Positions 16,978 to 25,820 of a DNA stretch of 64,000 nucleotides are shown here, one piece after another. The notes under the pieces were generated by a model. It searched no databases, had not been told where the DNA came from, and saw only the letters and a list, made by a program, of their open reading frames with translations. Both the position numbers and the translations under genes were made by a program. Each line of letters begins with the position of its first letter. Within the stretch, counting starts at the first letter, position 1. The stretch is from Marivivens donghaensis (GTDB taxonomy: Bacteria > Pseudomonadota > Alphaproteobacteria > Rhodobacterales > Rhodobacteraceae): assembly GCF_023541015.1 (NCBI RefSeq), contig NZ_JALNPR010000005.1, positions 234,355 through 298,354 on the forward strand, written 5' to 3'.

Positions 16978-17964
16978 ATGGCCGGTAAACAACTGAGTGT
17001 TGTCGTCACGCGACGGTTGCCCGATGTCGTTGAGACCCGCATGAAAGAGCTATTCGATGCGCGTCTGCGGGATGACGATACCCGCATGACCCGTGAAGAG
17101 CTCTTGGCCTTGGTCCCTCAGGCGGATGTTCTGGTCCCCACATTGACTGATAAGATCGACGCAGACGTCATGGATGCCTCCAACGGTCGGCTGCGTTTGA
17201 TTGCGAACTATGGGGCAGGGGTCGATCATATCGATGTTGAGGCGGCCCGTGATCGTGGGATTATGGTCACGAACACGCCGGGCGTGATGACCGAAGATAC
17301 CGCAGATATGACGATGGCGCTGATCCTCTCGGTCGTGCGCCGCATCCCCGAAGGCATGACCAAAATGCAAGAAGGGGATTGGACGGGCTGGTCACCGACG
17401 GCCATGCTTGGCGGTCGGATTGCGGGACGGAAACTCGGTATCCTCGGAATGGGGCGGATCGGGCAGGCGGTGGCCCGCCGGGCTGCGGCTTTTGGTATGT
17501 CAGTGCATTACCACAACCGTCGCCGTCTGCGTCCGGAAACGGAACAGGCGCTGAATGCGACGTGGTGGGATAGCCTCGACCAGATGGTCGCGCGGATGGA
17601 CATCATCTCGATCAACTGTCCGCATACGCCGGGGACGTTCCATTTGATGAACGCCCGCCGTCTGAAACTGATGAAGCCGTCAGCGGTGATTGTGAACACG
17701 TCGCGCGGTGAAGTGATCGACGAAAACGCGCTGACACGGATGCTGCGCACGGGTGAAATCGCGGGCGCTGGCCTCGATGTGTTTGAACACGGGACCGAAG
17801 TGAACCCACGTCTGCGTAAGCTGCCGAATGTGGTGCTCTTGCCGCATATGGGGTCGGCCACGGTTGAGGGGCGTATCGAGATGGGCGAGCGGGTGATCCT
17901 TAACGCGCATACCTTTGCCGATGGGCACCGTCCGCCGGATCAGGTTCTTCCGTGGATGGTGTAA
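16978..17964 (+). CDS. 2-hydroxyacid dehydrogenase, glyoxylate/hydroxypyruvate reductase type
   Basis: A 328-residue NAD(P)H-dependent oxidoreductase, D-isomer-specific. The Rossmann motif LGILGMGRIGQAVARRAA is at about 152-169; a catalytic Arg is in NTSRGEVIDENAL near 238; Glu in LDVFEHGTEVNPRL near 263; and the catalytic His in LLPHMGSAT near 286. The Arg-Glu-His triad and LPHMGSAT ending point to GyaR/GRHPR-type glyoxylate reductase. The start at 16978 follows an ACGGAGGGGG Shine-Dalgarno. A second, GhrA-type reductase lies at 57.0-58.0 kb, so glyoxylate/hydroxypyruvate turnover is doubly covered. Confidence 0.92.
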   Translation: MAGKQLSVVVTRRLPDVVETRMKELFDARLRDDDTRMTREELLALVPQADVLVPTLTDKIDADVMDASNGRLRLIANYGAGVDHIDVEAARDRGIMVTNTPGVMTEDTADMTMALILSVVRRIPEGMTKMQEGDWTGWSPTAMLGGRIAGRKLGILGMGRIGQAVARRAAAFGMSVHYHNRRRLRPETEQALNATWWDSLDQMVARMDIISINCPHTPGTFHLMNARRLKLMKPSAVIVNTSRGEVIDENALTRMLRTGEIAGAGLDVFEHGTEVNPRLRKLPNVVLLPHMGSATVEGRIEMGERVILNAHTFADGHRPPDQVLPWMV

Positions 17965-18031
17965 CCTCTCTTTACCTACCGTGAATTTGGATTAGCTTCG
18001 TTGAACATGGTCCTTTGAGAGGAGGAGCACG

Positions 18032-18493
18032 ATGTTCACCGGAGAAGTGCGTCAGGCTGTCGATCGGTCTGTCCTATGTTGGCTCGCCACCGTTGATGCG
18101 GACGGCCAGCCTAACGTCAGCCCCAAAGAAATATTCTGCGCCATCGATGACGTGACCTTGCTGATCGCAGAGATCGCAAGTCCGATATCACGCCGAAATA
18201 TCGCCGAAAATTCAAAGGTCTGCGTCAGCTTTATCGATGTGTTCCGCCAAAAGGGCTACAAGGTCGTTGGGGACGCGCGGTTGATCCTGCCCGAGGAGCC
18301 AGAGTTCGACGCCATCGGCGGCCCGATCAAAGCGATGATCGGAACAGCGTTCCCATTGCGCGGGTTGATCCGTGTGGATGCCGTCCGCGTGTCACCCATA
18401 GTAGCGCCCAGCTACCAGCACTACCCCGATAGAACCGAGGCAGAGCAGGTGCGGCAGGCGTTCAAGACCTATGGCGTGAGAGCCGTGGATTAA
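18032..18493 (+). CDS. pyridoxamine 5'-phosphate oxidase-fold, FMN-binding family protein
   Basis: A 153-residue single-domain protein of the split-barrel flavin-binding fold. The N-terminal [21 protein letters not shown] near 11-31 and [24 protein letters not shown] near 63 are typical of the family. It lacks the C-terminal dimerisation part of true PdxH, so a direct role in vitamin B6 synthesis is unlikely; a flavin-dependent reductase of unknown substrate is the better guess. The start is preceded by GAGAGGAGGAG. Its TAA and that of panB share the palindrome TTAA. Confidence 0.88.
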   Translation: MFTGEVRQAVDRSVLCWLATVDADGQPNVSPKEIFCAIDDVTLLIAEIASPISRRNIAENSKVCVSFIDVFRQKGYKVVGDARLILPEEPEFDAIGGPIKAMIGTAFPLRGLIRVDAVRVSPIVAPSYQHYPDRTEAEQVRQAFKTYGVRAVD

Positions 18494-19302
18494 CGGTAAA
18501 CCTCGTCCTCGGTCGGGAAGGCACGGGATTTCACGTCCTCTGCATAGCGTCGCACCGAATCTTCGATCATCGGGCCGAGCTGGCCGTAGACCTTAACGAA
18601 CTTTGGCGTCCACGGGTTCAGACCCAGCATATCTTCGAGCACTAGGATCTGCCCGTCACAATCAGCCGAAGCGCCAATGCCGATGGTCGGAATATCGATT
18701 TGTTTGGTGATCTTCGCGGCGAGCGGCTCGACCATGCCTTCCAGCACGACGGCAAATGCACCAGCCTCGGTCACAGCGCGGGCGTCCTCTTCGTGGAGCG
18801 GCCAGCTGTCTTCCTCACGGCCTTGGGTTTTGAACCCGCCCATGACATGCGACGACTGCGGTGTGAGGCCGATATGCGCCATCACGGGAATGCCGCGCTC
18901 AATGAGGAACCGAATGGTCTCTGCCATCCGTTTGCCGCCCTCAAGTTTCACCGCGCCACAGCCTGTCTCTTTCATGATTTTGGCCGCATTGCGGAATGCC
19001 ATGTTCGGGCTTTCCTCATAGGTGCCAAAGGGCATATCCACGACGATCAGCGCCCGTTTGGTGCCGCGCACAACAGCCTTGCCGTGCATGATCATCAGAT
19101 CAAGAGGCACGCCCACCGTCGATTCCATCCCATGCATCACCATGCCAAGGCTATCGCCCACCAGAATGAAATCTGCGAACTTATCGACGATCGCCGCTGT
19201 ATGCGCGTGATACGAGGTCAGCGACACAATCGGCTCACCGCCTTTGCGACGTGCGATTTGCGGCACGGTGATACGGCGGATGGTTTCAGTTTGGGTGCTC
19301 AT
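18490..19302 (-). CDS. panB: 3-methyl-2-oxobutanoate hydroxymethyltransferase
   Basis: Transfers a hydroxymethyl group from 5,10-methylenetetrahydrofolate to alpha-ketoisovalerate, giving ketopantoate, the first step to pantothenate. The 270-residue length is normal. Motifs are [28 protein letters not shown] (from about 27), the metal-binding [14 protein letters not shown] near 88, [13 protein letters not shown] near 117, [10 protein letters not shown] near 141, and [20 protein letters not shown] near 206. It starts within the panC stop (ATGA), so panC-panB are coupled, with panC first. Confidence 0.97.
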   Translation of the reverse strand: MSTQTETIRRITVPQIARRKGGEPIVSLTSYHAHTAAIVDKFADFILVGDSLGMVMHGMESTVGVPLDLMIMHGKAVVRGTKRALIVVDMPFGTYEESPNMAFRNAAKIMKETGCGAVKLEGGKRMAETIRFLIERGIPVMAHIGLTPQSSHVMGGFKTQGREEDSWPLHEEDARAVTEAGAFAVVLEGMVEPLAAKITKQIDIPTIGIGASADCDGQILVLEDMLGLNPWTPKFVKVYGQLGPMIEDSVRRYAEDVKSRAFPTEDEVYR

Positions 19303-20156
19303 AGGGTGATCTCCCTCTGGTCAATAAGCAGGACAGGGTCGTCTACGGGGCCAAAAGCGGCCGAAATCATGATCCCGATGGTGCCCGATGGGCGACCGGA
19401 AACGGGGGCGAGCGTGAGGGCCTGCACGATGTCCACATGCGGATCGCGGGCCCGAGGTTCGGTTTCGATGGTATCACGGATCGTCTGGGCAATCGCCTCT
19501 ACCGTCGCGCCAGTTCGGGCGGCGGTTTCTGCGGCGATCAACGAACGGTTCAGGACAACGGCGGCGCTGCGATCTTCTGGCGTGAGACGGACGTTGCGGG
19601 ACGACATGGCCAGCCCATCTGCCTCGCGCACGGTGGGGACACCGCAGACCTCTGTCGGGACATCCAGATCACGCGCCATGCGGCGGATGACCTGCAATTG
19701 CTGGTAGTCCTTTTCGCCAAAATAGGCCCGATCCGCGCCGACGATATTGAAGAGTTTTGTCACCACCGTGCAGACCCCGCGATAGTGACCAGGGCGCACC
19801 AGCCCGTGCAGCATATTGGCGAGCTTTGTCGTCTCAACGATGGTTTCGGCCCCATCAGGATACATGATTTCGACCGTCGGCATAAAGACGGCAGCTACGC
19901 CCGCAGCCTCGAGCATCGCGCAATCGGCCTCTTCGGTGCGGGGGTATTTGTCGAGGTCAGCTTGCTGTCCGAACTGCGTCGGGTTCACGAAAATCGATGT
20001 AATCACGGCGTCGTTTTCAGCCTTCGCCGCAGCGACCAATGACATGTGTCCAGCGTGCAGCGCACCCATCGTCGGAACAAAGCCAACGGTCTGCCCAGAT
20101 AGGCGCAAATCACGAACGACAGCGCGGACCTCTGCAATGGTTCGACAGATAATCAT
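19299..20156 (-). CDS. panC: pantothenate synthetase (pantoate-beta-alanine ligase)
   Basis: ATP-dependent condensation of pantoate and beta-alanine via a pantoyl-adenylate. With the start at 20156 the protein has 285 residues. Nucleotidyltransferase motifs are [15 protein letters not shown] near 26-40 (HxGH), [20 protein letters not shown] near 60, the [15 protein letters not shown] segment near 146 and [11 protein letters not shown] near 184. Upstream in-frame ATGs extend to 20210 but do not match the family start [12 protein letters not shown]. It is coupled to panB and feeds coaBC elsewhere in the window. Confidence 0.97.
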   Translation of the reverse strand: MIICRTIAEVRAVVRDLRLSGQTVGFVPTMGALHAGHMSLVAAAKAENDAVITSIFVNPTQFGQQADLDKYPRTEEADCAMLEAAGVAAVFMPTVEIMYPDGAETIVETTKLANMLHGLVRPGHYRGVCTVVTKLFNIVGADRAYFGEKDYQQLQVIRRMARDLDVPTEVCGVPTVREADGLAMSSRNVRLTPEDRSAAVVLNRSLIAAETAARTGATVEAIAQTIRDTIETEPRARDPHVDIVQALTLAPVSGRPSGTIGIMISAAFGPVDDPVLLIDQREITL

Positions 20157-20357
20157 GTCCCCTCCCAAGGTGTGCTGCGAATGTGTAGCCCCCCTGCCGA
20201 ACTGCGGCAAGCGGCGGAGAGGGGGAATAACGCTAACGGTGACCCAAGGTCGGACAGTTATTCACTTTTCCTGCGACAACCTGTCCGTGTTTAGGGGCTA
20301 GTAATCCCGAATTAAAAACTCCAAATATAAAACATAACAAAATCAGGATATGATAAT

Positions 20358-20792
20358 ATGAAAGCCGCAACCCTTGGATTTGTCCTTTTCGCTGGAACAG
20401 CAACCGCCGCATTCGCCCAAGGGCCGATGGCAGAGTTCATGAACGAATGGGATGTGGACGCATCTGGCGCTGTCACCATCGAAGATTTCCATGCCCGTCG
20501 CGGTGATCAGTTTTACATGTTCGACCTGAACGAAGACGGCAGCATCGACGCCGAAGAACAAGCCAACATGGACGCAACTGTCGCCTCTGCGATGGAAGCA
20601 AATCACGGTGGTGGTCATGGTGCGGGTGGTCCGGGGGCGAAAATTCACGCAACGATGACAGCCGAATATGCCGATACCAACGGCGATGGCGCGATCAGCG
20701 CAGAGGAGTGGACCGCTGCGACCGAACGCCTCTTTGCAGAACTCGACACCTCGGGTGATGGCGAACTTTCACCCGCAGATTTTGGTCACTGA
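20358..20792 (+). CDS. exported EF-hand calcium-binding protein
   Basis: A 144-residue protein with a signal peptide (LGFVLFAGTATAAFA, cleavage near residue 21). Four EF-hand loops are readable: DVDASGAVTIED near 34, DLNEDGSIDAEE near 55, DTNGDGAISAEE near 105 and DTSGDGELSPAD near 127, arranged as two pairs around a His/Gly-rich linker HGGGHGAGGPG. Calcium binding in the periplasm is expected; the partner or role is not evident. It stands alone, divergent from panC across 200 bases, and is followed by a hairpin terminator. Confidence 0.88.
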   Translation: MKAATLGFVLFAGTATAAFAQGPMAEFMNEWDVDASGAVTIEDFHARRGDQFYMFDLNEDGSIDAEEQANMDATVASAMEANHGGGHGAGGPGAKIHATMTAEYADTNGDGAISAEEWTAATERLFAELDTSGDGELSPADFGH

Positions 20793-20818
20793 GTTACTTC
20801 CCTTTGTCAGTGATCGAC

Positions 20819-20854
20819 GCGCCGTTCCTGTGATCAGGGGCGGCGCTTTGTTTT
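20819..20854 (+). terminator. rho-independent terminator after the EF-hand gene
   Basis: GCGCCGTTCCTG (20819-20830), a 4-base loop, and CAGGGGCGGCGC (20835-20846) pair with two mismatches and are followed by TTTGTTTT. Confidence 0.65.
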
Positions 20855-20950
20855 CGGGCTGTCGGTTTTGGACAGTCGTATGTCGTCTGGTTCCGTTATG
20901 GCCTGCGAGTTTCGGGCAAAAGTGACGCCAAGTCCAAATGGAGTCGCCAA

Positions 20951-23455
20951 ATGAAAACCCATGTTCGTGCCCTAGTCGTCGGCGGTGGTGCCGTCGGTAC
21001 CTCGATTGCTTACCACCTTGCCAAAGCTGGCTGGGAAGATGTCATGCTCTTGGAGCGTGACGAACTGACCTCAGGCTCGACATGGCACGCTGCCGGTCTG
21101 CTGCCGCTGTTCAACATGTCGTTTGCGACGACTCACATCCACAAATACTCGGTAGATTTCTATAAATCGCTTGAGGCGGAAACTGGCCTGAACGCTGGTT
21201 TCTCGATCTGCGGCAACCTGCGTATGGCCCAGACCCAAGAGCGTATGGACGAATACATGCTCTATTCGTCTGTTGCGGAAACCGCAGACGTTTACCACGA
21301 ATTCCTCACCCCGAATGAGATCAAAGAGCGGTGGCCGCTGGTCCGCACTGACGACCTCAAGGGCGCGCTGTTCCACCCGCAAGACGGTTACATCAACCCT
21401 GCTGACGTCACCATGGCGATGGCAAAGGGTGCCCGTCAGCGCGGCGTGATCATCGAACGTAAGTGGCAGGTTGACGGCTACAAATGGACCGGCGACCACT
21501 GGGAAGTAACGGTCACCAAAATGGGTGAGCGCGGCGGCAACCTCGTTGCGACCGAAGAAACCACAGTGATCCACGCAGATCACGTTGTGACCGCAACGGG
21601 CAACCACGCACAGCGCACTGCGAAACTCTTGGGCATCAAAATCCCTGCGATCCCTGTTGAACACCAGTTCATCGTGACCGAGCCCGATCCGGCGCTGGTT
21701 GAATACCGTGCAAACGGTGGTGCAGAGCACCCAGTTCTGCGTGACGCTGACGCGAAATGGTATGTCCGCGAAGAGCGCGGCGGCTGGATCCTCGGCCCAT
21801 ATGAGCGCGGCGCACCTGCACGTTTCCAATACGGCGTTCCAGATAGCTTCCGTGCGGACCTCTTCCCGCTCGACCTTGAGCGTATCGAAGAAGAATACAT
21901 GGCGATGATCCACCGTATTCCGACCTCCGAGACTGTTGGTCTCAAGGACGACTTCAACGGTCCGATCTGCTACACGCCGGATGGCAACCCGCTCGTTGGT
22001 CCAGCTCCGGGTCTGCGCAACATGTGGCTGGCTGAAGGTTTCTCCTTCGGTATCACTGCTGCAGGCGGCACCGGCTACTACCTCGCTCAGATGATGGTAA
22101 ACGGCGAAGCCGAGATCGACATGGCGTCGCTCGACCCGAAACGCTACGGCTCGTGGATGACCACCGATTACGCGGTGAAAAAGAACGAAGAGTGCTACGA
22201 GCACGTCTTTATTCTCCACCATCCAGACGAAGAGCGCGAAGCTGCACGTCCGCTGCGCACCTCGCCTGTCTACGACCGCCAGAAAAAGCTCGGCGCGCAG
22301 TTTGGCCAAGTCAACGGATGGGAACGCCCGAACTACTACGGCCCTGTTGATGCACCGTCGTCGTTTGATCACGACAGCCGCAGCTTCCGCCGTGGCACTT
22401 GGTGGGAATACGCAGTTGCCGAAGCCAAGGCCGTTCGCGAAACCGCTGGTCTTATCGACGCAACCGCATTCACCAAACACATCGTCAAAGGCCCAGGTGC
22501 GACGGCGTTCCTCGATTGGTTCACCACCAACAAACTGCCGAAGGTTGGTCGTATCAACCTGACCTACGCACTAACCGAAGCTGGCACCACCCGCACCGAA
22601 TACACCATCGTTCGTCTGTCTGAGGACGAATACTATCTGGTGTCCGCAGGTGCATGGACCGACTACGATGCGGACTACCTGAAGAAATGCATCGAAGACA
22701 AAGAAGCCGAGTTTGGCCGTATCGAGATGCAGAACGTGACCACTCAGTGGGGCGTGTTCGCAATCGCAGGTCCGAAGTCGCGCGACATCCTGAAAGAAGT
22801 CATCAAAGACGTCGATCCAGATACCGCGCTGTCGAACAAACGCTTCCCTTGGCTGTCGGCTTGTCAGATCGAACTGGGCATGTGCCCTGTGAATGCGATC
22901 CGCGTCGCTTACACGGGTGAGCTGGGTTGGGAACTTCACCACCCGATCGAAATGCAGAACTATCTGTGGGACCTTCTGATGCCTGCAATGGAGAAGCATG
23001 GCGGTAAATTGGTTGGTGCCCGTGCACAGAACTGGCTCCGTCAGGAGAAATCCTACCGCGCATTCGGCACCGAACTGGGCCGTGATGCGACCCCGATCGA
23101 AGCTGACCTGCCCCGCTTTGTTGACCTTGGTAAAGAGTTCAACGGCAAAGCAGCGATGGAAAAAATCGGCGTTCGCTCGAAATGCGTCACTCTGCTGATC
23201 GACGGTCCGGCTGATGCTGATCCGTGGGGTAAAGAAGCGCTGCGCGATCTGGACGGCAACTACGCTGGTCGTCTGACCTCGGGCGGTTATTCGGTGGCCT
23301 TCGGCAAACAAATCGGCATGGGCTATGTGAAGCCTGCGCTGGCCGAAGTTGGCACGAAGCTCAAGGTTAAGATCATGGGCGAGCTGTGGGATGCGACAAT
23401 CGTCGAGGACAGCCCCTACGATCCGACAAACGCAAATATCCGCATCGACGGATAA
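20951..23455 (+). CDS. FAD-dependent dimethylglycine/sarcosine dehydrogenase with GcvT domain
   Basis: An 834-residue flavoenzyme that demethylates N-methylglycines and hands the one-carbon unit to tetrahydrofolate. The N-terminal DAO domain has the FAD motif VVGGGAVGTSIAYHLAKAG at 9-27 and STWHAAGL at 43-50, where His46 is the site of covalent FAD attachment in this family. The middle FAO-M domain follows, and the C-terminal half (from about 430) is an aminomethyltransferase (GcvT) fold with RVAYTGELGWELHHP near 654. Dimethylglycine and sarcosine dehydrogenases are not separable by eye. Codon use is visibly more selective than in neighbours, suggesting high expression. A strong terminator follows. 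Confidence 0.88.
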   Translation: MKTHVRALVVGGGAVGTSIAYHLAKAGWEDVMLLERDELTSGSTWHAAGLLPLFNMSFATTHIHKYSVDFYKSLEAETGLNAGFSICGNLRMAQTQERMDEYMLYSSVAETADVYHEFLTPNEIKERWPLVRTDDLKGALFHPQDGYINPADVTMAMAKGARQRGVIIERKWQVDGYKWTGDHWEVTVTKMGERGGNLVATEETTVIHADHVVTATGNHAQRTAKLLGIKIPAIPVEHQFIVTEPDPALVEYRANGGAEHPVLRDADAKWYVREERGGWILGPYERGAPARFQYGVPDSFRADLFPLDLERIEEEYMAMIHRIPTSETVGLKDDFNGPICYTPDGNPLVGPAPGLRNMWLAEGFSFGITAAGGTGYYLAQMMVNGEAEIDMASLDPKRYGSWMTTDYAVKKNEECYEHVFILHHPDEEREAARPLRTSPVYDRQKKLGAQFGQVNGWERPNYYGPVDAPSSFDHDSRSFRRGTWWEYAVAEAKAVRETAGLIDATAFTKHIVKGPGATAFLDWFTTNKLPKVGRINLTYALTEAGTTRTEYTIVRLSEDEYYLVSAGAWTDYDADYLKKCIEDKEAEFGRIEMQNVTTQWGVFAIAGPKSRDILKEVIKDVDPDTALSNKRFPWLSACQIELGMCPVNAIRVAYTGELGWELHHPIEMQNYLWDLLMPAMEKHGGKLVGARAQNWLRQEKSYRAFGTELGRDATPIEADLPRFVDLGKEFNGKAAMEKIGVRSKCVTLLIDGPADADPWGKEALRDLDGNYAGRLTSGGYSVAFGKQIGMGYVKPALAEVGTKLKVKIMGELWDATIVEDSPYDPTNANIRIDG

Positions 23456-23457
23456 CG

Positions 23458-23490
23458 AAAAAAGGGCGGTCCAAATGGCCGCCCTTTCAA
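23458..23490. terminator. bidirectional terminator between convergent genes
   Basis: AAAGGGCGG (23461-23469) and CCGCCCTTT (23479-23487) pair perfectly around a 9-base loop. A-tracts on the left and a T-rich tract on the right let it serve both the 20951-23455 gene and the opposing oxidoreductase ending at 23513. Confidence 0.8.
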
Positions 23491-23512
23491 TTTGTTGACA
23501 GTTGTCAACTAG

Positions 23513-24583
23513 TTAACGGAATCTTACTGGTGATAGGGCAGGGATGTGTTCCGCCCCGATGATGGGATCGCGACCTGTCACGAGGGCTTCGACCAGATCA
23601 CGGACGGCAGGGGCGGTGATGAACCCATAGCCACCTTGCCCGCCGCACCAAAAGAACGTCTCGTCCAGGGGGTCAGGCCCCACGACCAAAACGCGGTCTG
23701 GCGAGAAGGTCCGCAGACCCGCCCAGTTTGCGATCAGGCGCGTGACCTCCATTGTGACGTTTTCTTCGAACCGCGCGAGCCCTTCGGCGAGGACCATATC
23801 GTCGGCCCATGCGTCATGGGGTTCGGTCGGGTCTTCTTCGGCAGGTGACACGATCAGGGCACCGGCGTCGGGTTTCATATACCAACCCTCGCCCGCACCA
23901 AAGATCATCGGCCATGTCGCTGGGTCCATGCCATCGGGGGCAGGGATGCGGGCCATCGAACGGCGAAGCGGGGTGAAACCAATTGTGGCAAGGCCCGCCA
24001 TTTCCGCGATCTTATCGACCCAAGCGCCAGCGGCGTTGACGATGTGTTTCGCGGTGAACTCGGTCCCGCCTGCGGTCACTGACCAGCCGTCAGCGGTGCG
24101 GGTGATTGCGGTGACAGGATGGCGGGTGAGGACTTGGCCACCGTTGGCGCGGATGTCCTTTGCGTAGGTTTGCATCAACAGATCGGTGTCGATGTCATAG
24201 ACGGCCTCGAGGTAAGCAGCCCGCGTGATCGCATCAGTGTCGAGGATCGGGCAGAGGGCCTTGGCTTCGTCCAATGTGACCTCAGTGAGGCCCATGTGGG
24301 CGACGTCCTCTTCGAAGTCGGCTTCTTGCCCTGCAAGGCTGACAACCATCACACCACGGGGGGACAGAGTGCCCGCGTCCTTTAGCCCGTCATAAGACGC
24401 ACGGCCCAAGGCTTGAACGGCGGGTTTGCCGTAGCTCGGTTCATAGAGCGCGGCAGAGCGGCCAGAGGTGTGGTGGCCCAATGTGTCTTCGGCCTCTAGC
24501 AGAACGACCGATCCGTGAGGCGCTAAACCTGCGCCCGCAGATAGCCCTGCAATGCCGCCGCCAATAACCAGATAGTCGATCAT
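23513..24583 (-). CDS. FAD-dependent oxidoreductase of the DAO family (D-arginine dehydrogenase DauA-like)
   Basis: A 356-residue flavoprotein. The FAD dinucleotide motif VIGGGIAGLSAGAGLAPHG is at about 6-24 and the flavin-contact segment GHHTSGRSAALYEPSYG near 36-52, as in DauA-type D-amino-acid dehydrogenases; the C-terminal GGQGGYGFITAPAVRDLV near 317 closes the FAD site. Oxidation of an amino or hydroxy acid is expected; the substrate is not settled by sequence. ATG 24583 follows GGCAGGAGAG; a TTG one codon earlier is also possible. It lies behind the BMP transporter operon, but a terminator separates them. Confidence 0.86.
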   Translation of the reverse strand: MIDYLVIGGGIAGLSAGAGLAPHGSVVLLEAEDTLGHHTSGRSAALYEPSYGKPAVQALGRASYDGLKDAGTLSPRGVMVVSLAGQEADFEEDVAHMGLTEVTLDEAKALCPILDTDAITRAAYLEAVYDIDTDLLMQTYAKDIRANGGQVLTRHPVTAITRTADGWSVTAGGTEFTAKHIVNAAGAWVDKIAEMAGLATIGFTPLRRSMARIPAPDGMDPATWPMIFGAGEGWYMKPDAGALIVSPAEEDPTEPHDAWADDMVLAEGLARFEENVTMEVTRLIANWAGLRTFSPDRVLVVGPDPLDETFFWCGGQGGYGFITAPAVRDLVEALVTGRDPIIGAEHIPALSPVRFR

Positions 24584-24635
24584 CAAACTCTCCTGCCGTT
24601 GTCGGATGCGACCCTGCCACGGAGTGCTGGAACGA

Positions 24636-24664
24636 AAAAGGGGGCGCCTGAGCGCCCCCTCAAA
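24636..24664 (-). terminator. rho-independent terminator after the BMP gene
   Basis: Read on the minus strand, AGGGGGCGC, a short loop and GCGCCCCCT followed by TTTTT form a compact GC-rich hairpin. It sits 19 bases behind the BMP stop and before the DauA-like gene. Confidence 0.8.
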
Positions 24665-24682
24665 TTCAGGAAAATCGCCTGA

Positions 24683-25765
24683 TTAGGACGGGATATCGCC
24701 TTCGATTCCTTCGACGAAGAAGAACATACCAGCCAAATCGCCGTCATTGGCGATCTCGCCTTCAGCGAGCCAAGCCGAACCGTCTTGTTTGTTGATCGGG
24801 CCAGTGAACGGGTGGTAGGTGCCCGCTGCGATCGCGTCGCGCATGGCTTCTGCTTCTGCTTTGGCTTCTGCCGGAACAGCGTCAGAGATTTCACCGATGC
24901 CGACCATGCCAGCGCCGATACCGTCCCAAGTGTTCACGGACGACCATGTGCCGTCGATGACGGCCTGAACGCGCTCGATGTAGTAGGGCGACCAGTTGTC
25001 GATGATCGACGAGATGCGTGGCATCGGGCCGTATTCAGCCATGTCAGCAGCCTGACCGAAGGTGTAAACGCCGCCAGCTTCTTTTGCAGCCTGATGCGGT
25101 GCGGTGGAGTCGGTGTGCTGAAGAACAACGTCACAGCCCTGTTCGATCAGAGCTTTTGCAGCGTCTGCTTCTTTCGCAGGGTTCAGCCATTCGAAGATCC
25201 AGATGACTTTGAATTCGACGTCAGGGTTAACCTTCTTCGCGTGCAGGTAAGCCGAGTTGATACCGCGGATAACTTCTGGAATCGGAACCGACGCGATGTA
25301 GCCGATTTTGTTCGACTTGGTGACGCGACCAGCGAGGGTGCCTTGGATCGCGCGGCCTTCGTAGAAACGAGCCGAGTAAACGGACACGTTGTCAGCTTGC
25401 TTGTAGCCAGTTGCGTGTTCGAATTTCACATCAGGGAAGTTCGCGGCGACGTTGATGGTCGGGTCCATGAAGCCGAACGAGGTGGTAAAGATGATGTCCG
25501 CACCGCCGAGAGCCATCTGTGTGATAGCGCGCTCTGCGTCAGGGCCTTCTGGGACGTTCTCTTGGTAAACGAAGTCTACCGCGTCGCCGAAGTGGTGAAC
25601 CATTTCCATAGCGGAGTGGTGGTGGTGCTGTGTCCAGCCGCCGTCATTGATCGGGCCGACGTAGATAAAGCCAACTTTGGTTTTGTCCTGCGCGCGAGCC
25701 GGAAGGCCGAGTGCTGCAGCCATTGCTGCACCAGCACCAGTAGCAAGGAGCGTTCTGCGTTTCAT
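24683..25765 (-). CDS. BMP family ABC transporter substrate-binding protein (probable purine/nucleoside binding)
   Basis: A 360-residue periplasmic binding protein of the basic membrane protein (BMP/PnrA) family, the class that binds nucleosides and related purines. MKRRTLLATGAG carries an RR motif and a hydrophobic stretch ending ARAQ, a possible Tat-type signal. Family segments are GFIYVGPINDGGWTQ near 37, GADIIFTTSFGFMDP near 98, KFEHATGYK near 125 and ARFYEGRAIQGTLAG near 143. The start at 25765 follows TTGGGAGAATACAAT. It is the last gene of the xdh-transporter operon, 55 bases behind a permease; the larger gap and selective codon use fit the higher level needed for a binding protein. 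Confidence 0.92.
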   Translation of the reverse strand: MKRRTLLATGAGAAMAAALGLPARAQDKTKVGFIYVGPINDGGWTQHHHHSAMEMVHHFGDAVDFVYQENVPEGPDAERAITQMALGGADIIFTTSFGFMDPTINVAANFPDVKFEHATGYKQADNVSVYSARFYEGRAIQGTLAGRVTKSNKIGYIASVPIPEVIRGINSAYLHAKKVNPDVEFKVIWIFEWLNPAKEADAAKALIEQGCDVVLQHTDSTAPHQAAKEAGGVYTFGQAADMAEYGPMPRISSIIDNWSPYYIERVQAVIDGTWSSVNTWDGIGAGMVGIGEISDAVPAEAKAEAEAMRDAIAAGTYHPFTGPINKQDGSAWLAEGEIANDGDLAGMFFFVEGIEGDIPS

Positions 25766-25820
25766 ATTGTATTCTCCCAATTGGACCAGAGAGCAGACTC
25801 TGGCGGTTAGTTTTCGTCCC

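Noticed and set aside
21071..22480. Long open frame (about 470 codons) antisense to the dimethylglycine dehydrogenase gene
   Set aside because: It mirrors the codon bias of the strong sense gene, has no family-like motif, ribosome-binding site or promoter. The same holds for long antisense frames over nrdJ (43523-44680), moeB (11086-12204) and dnaE (34726-35700).
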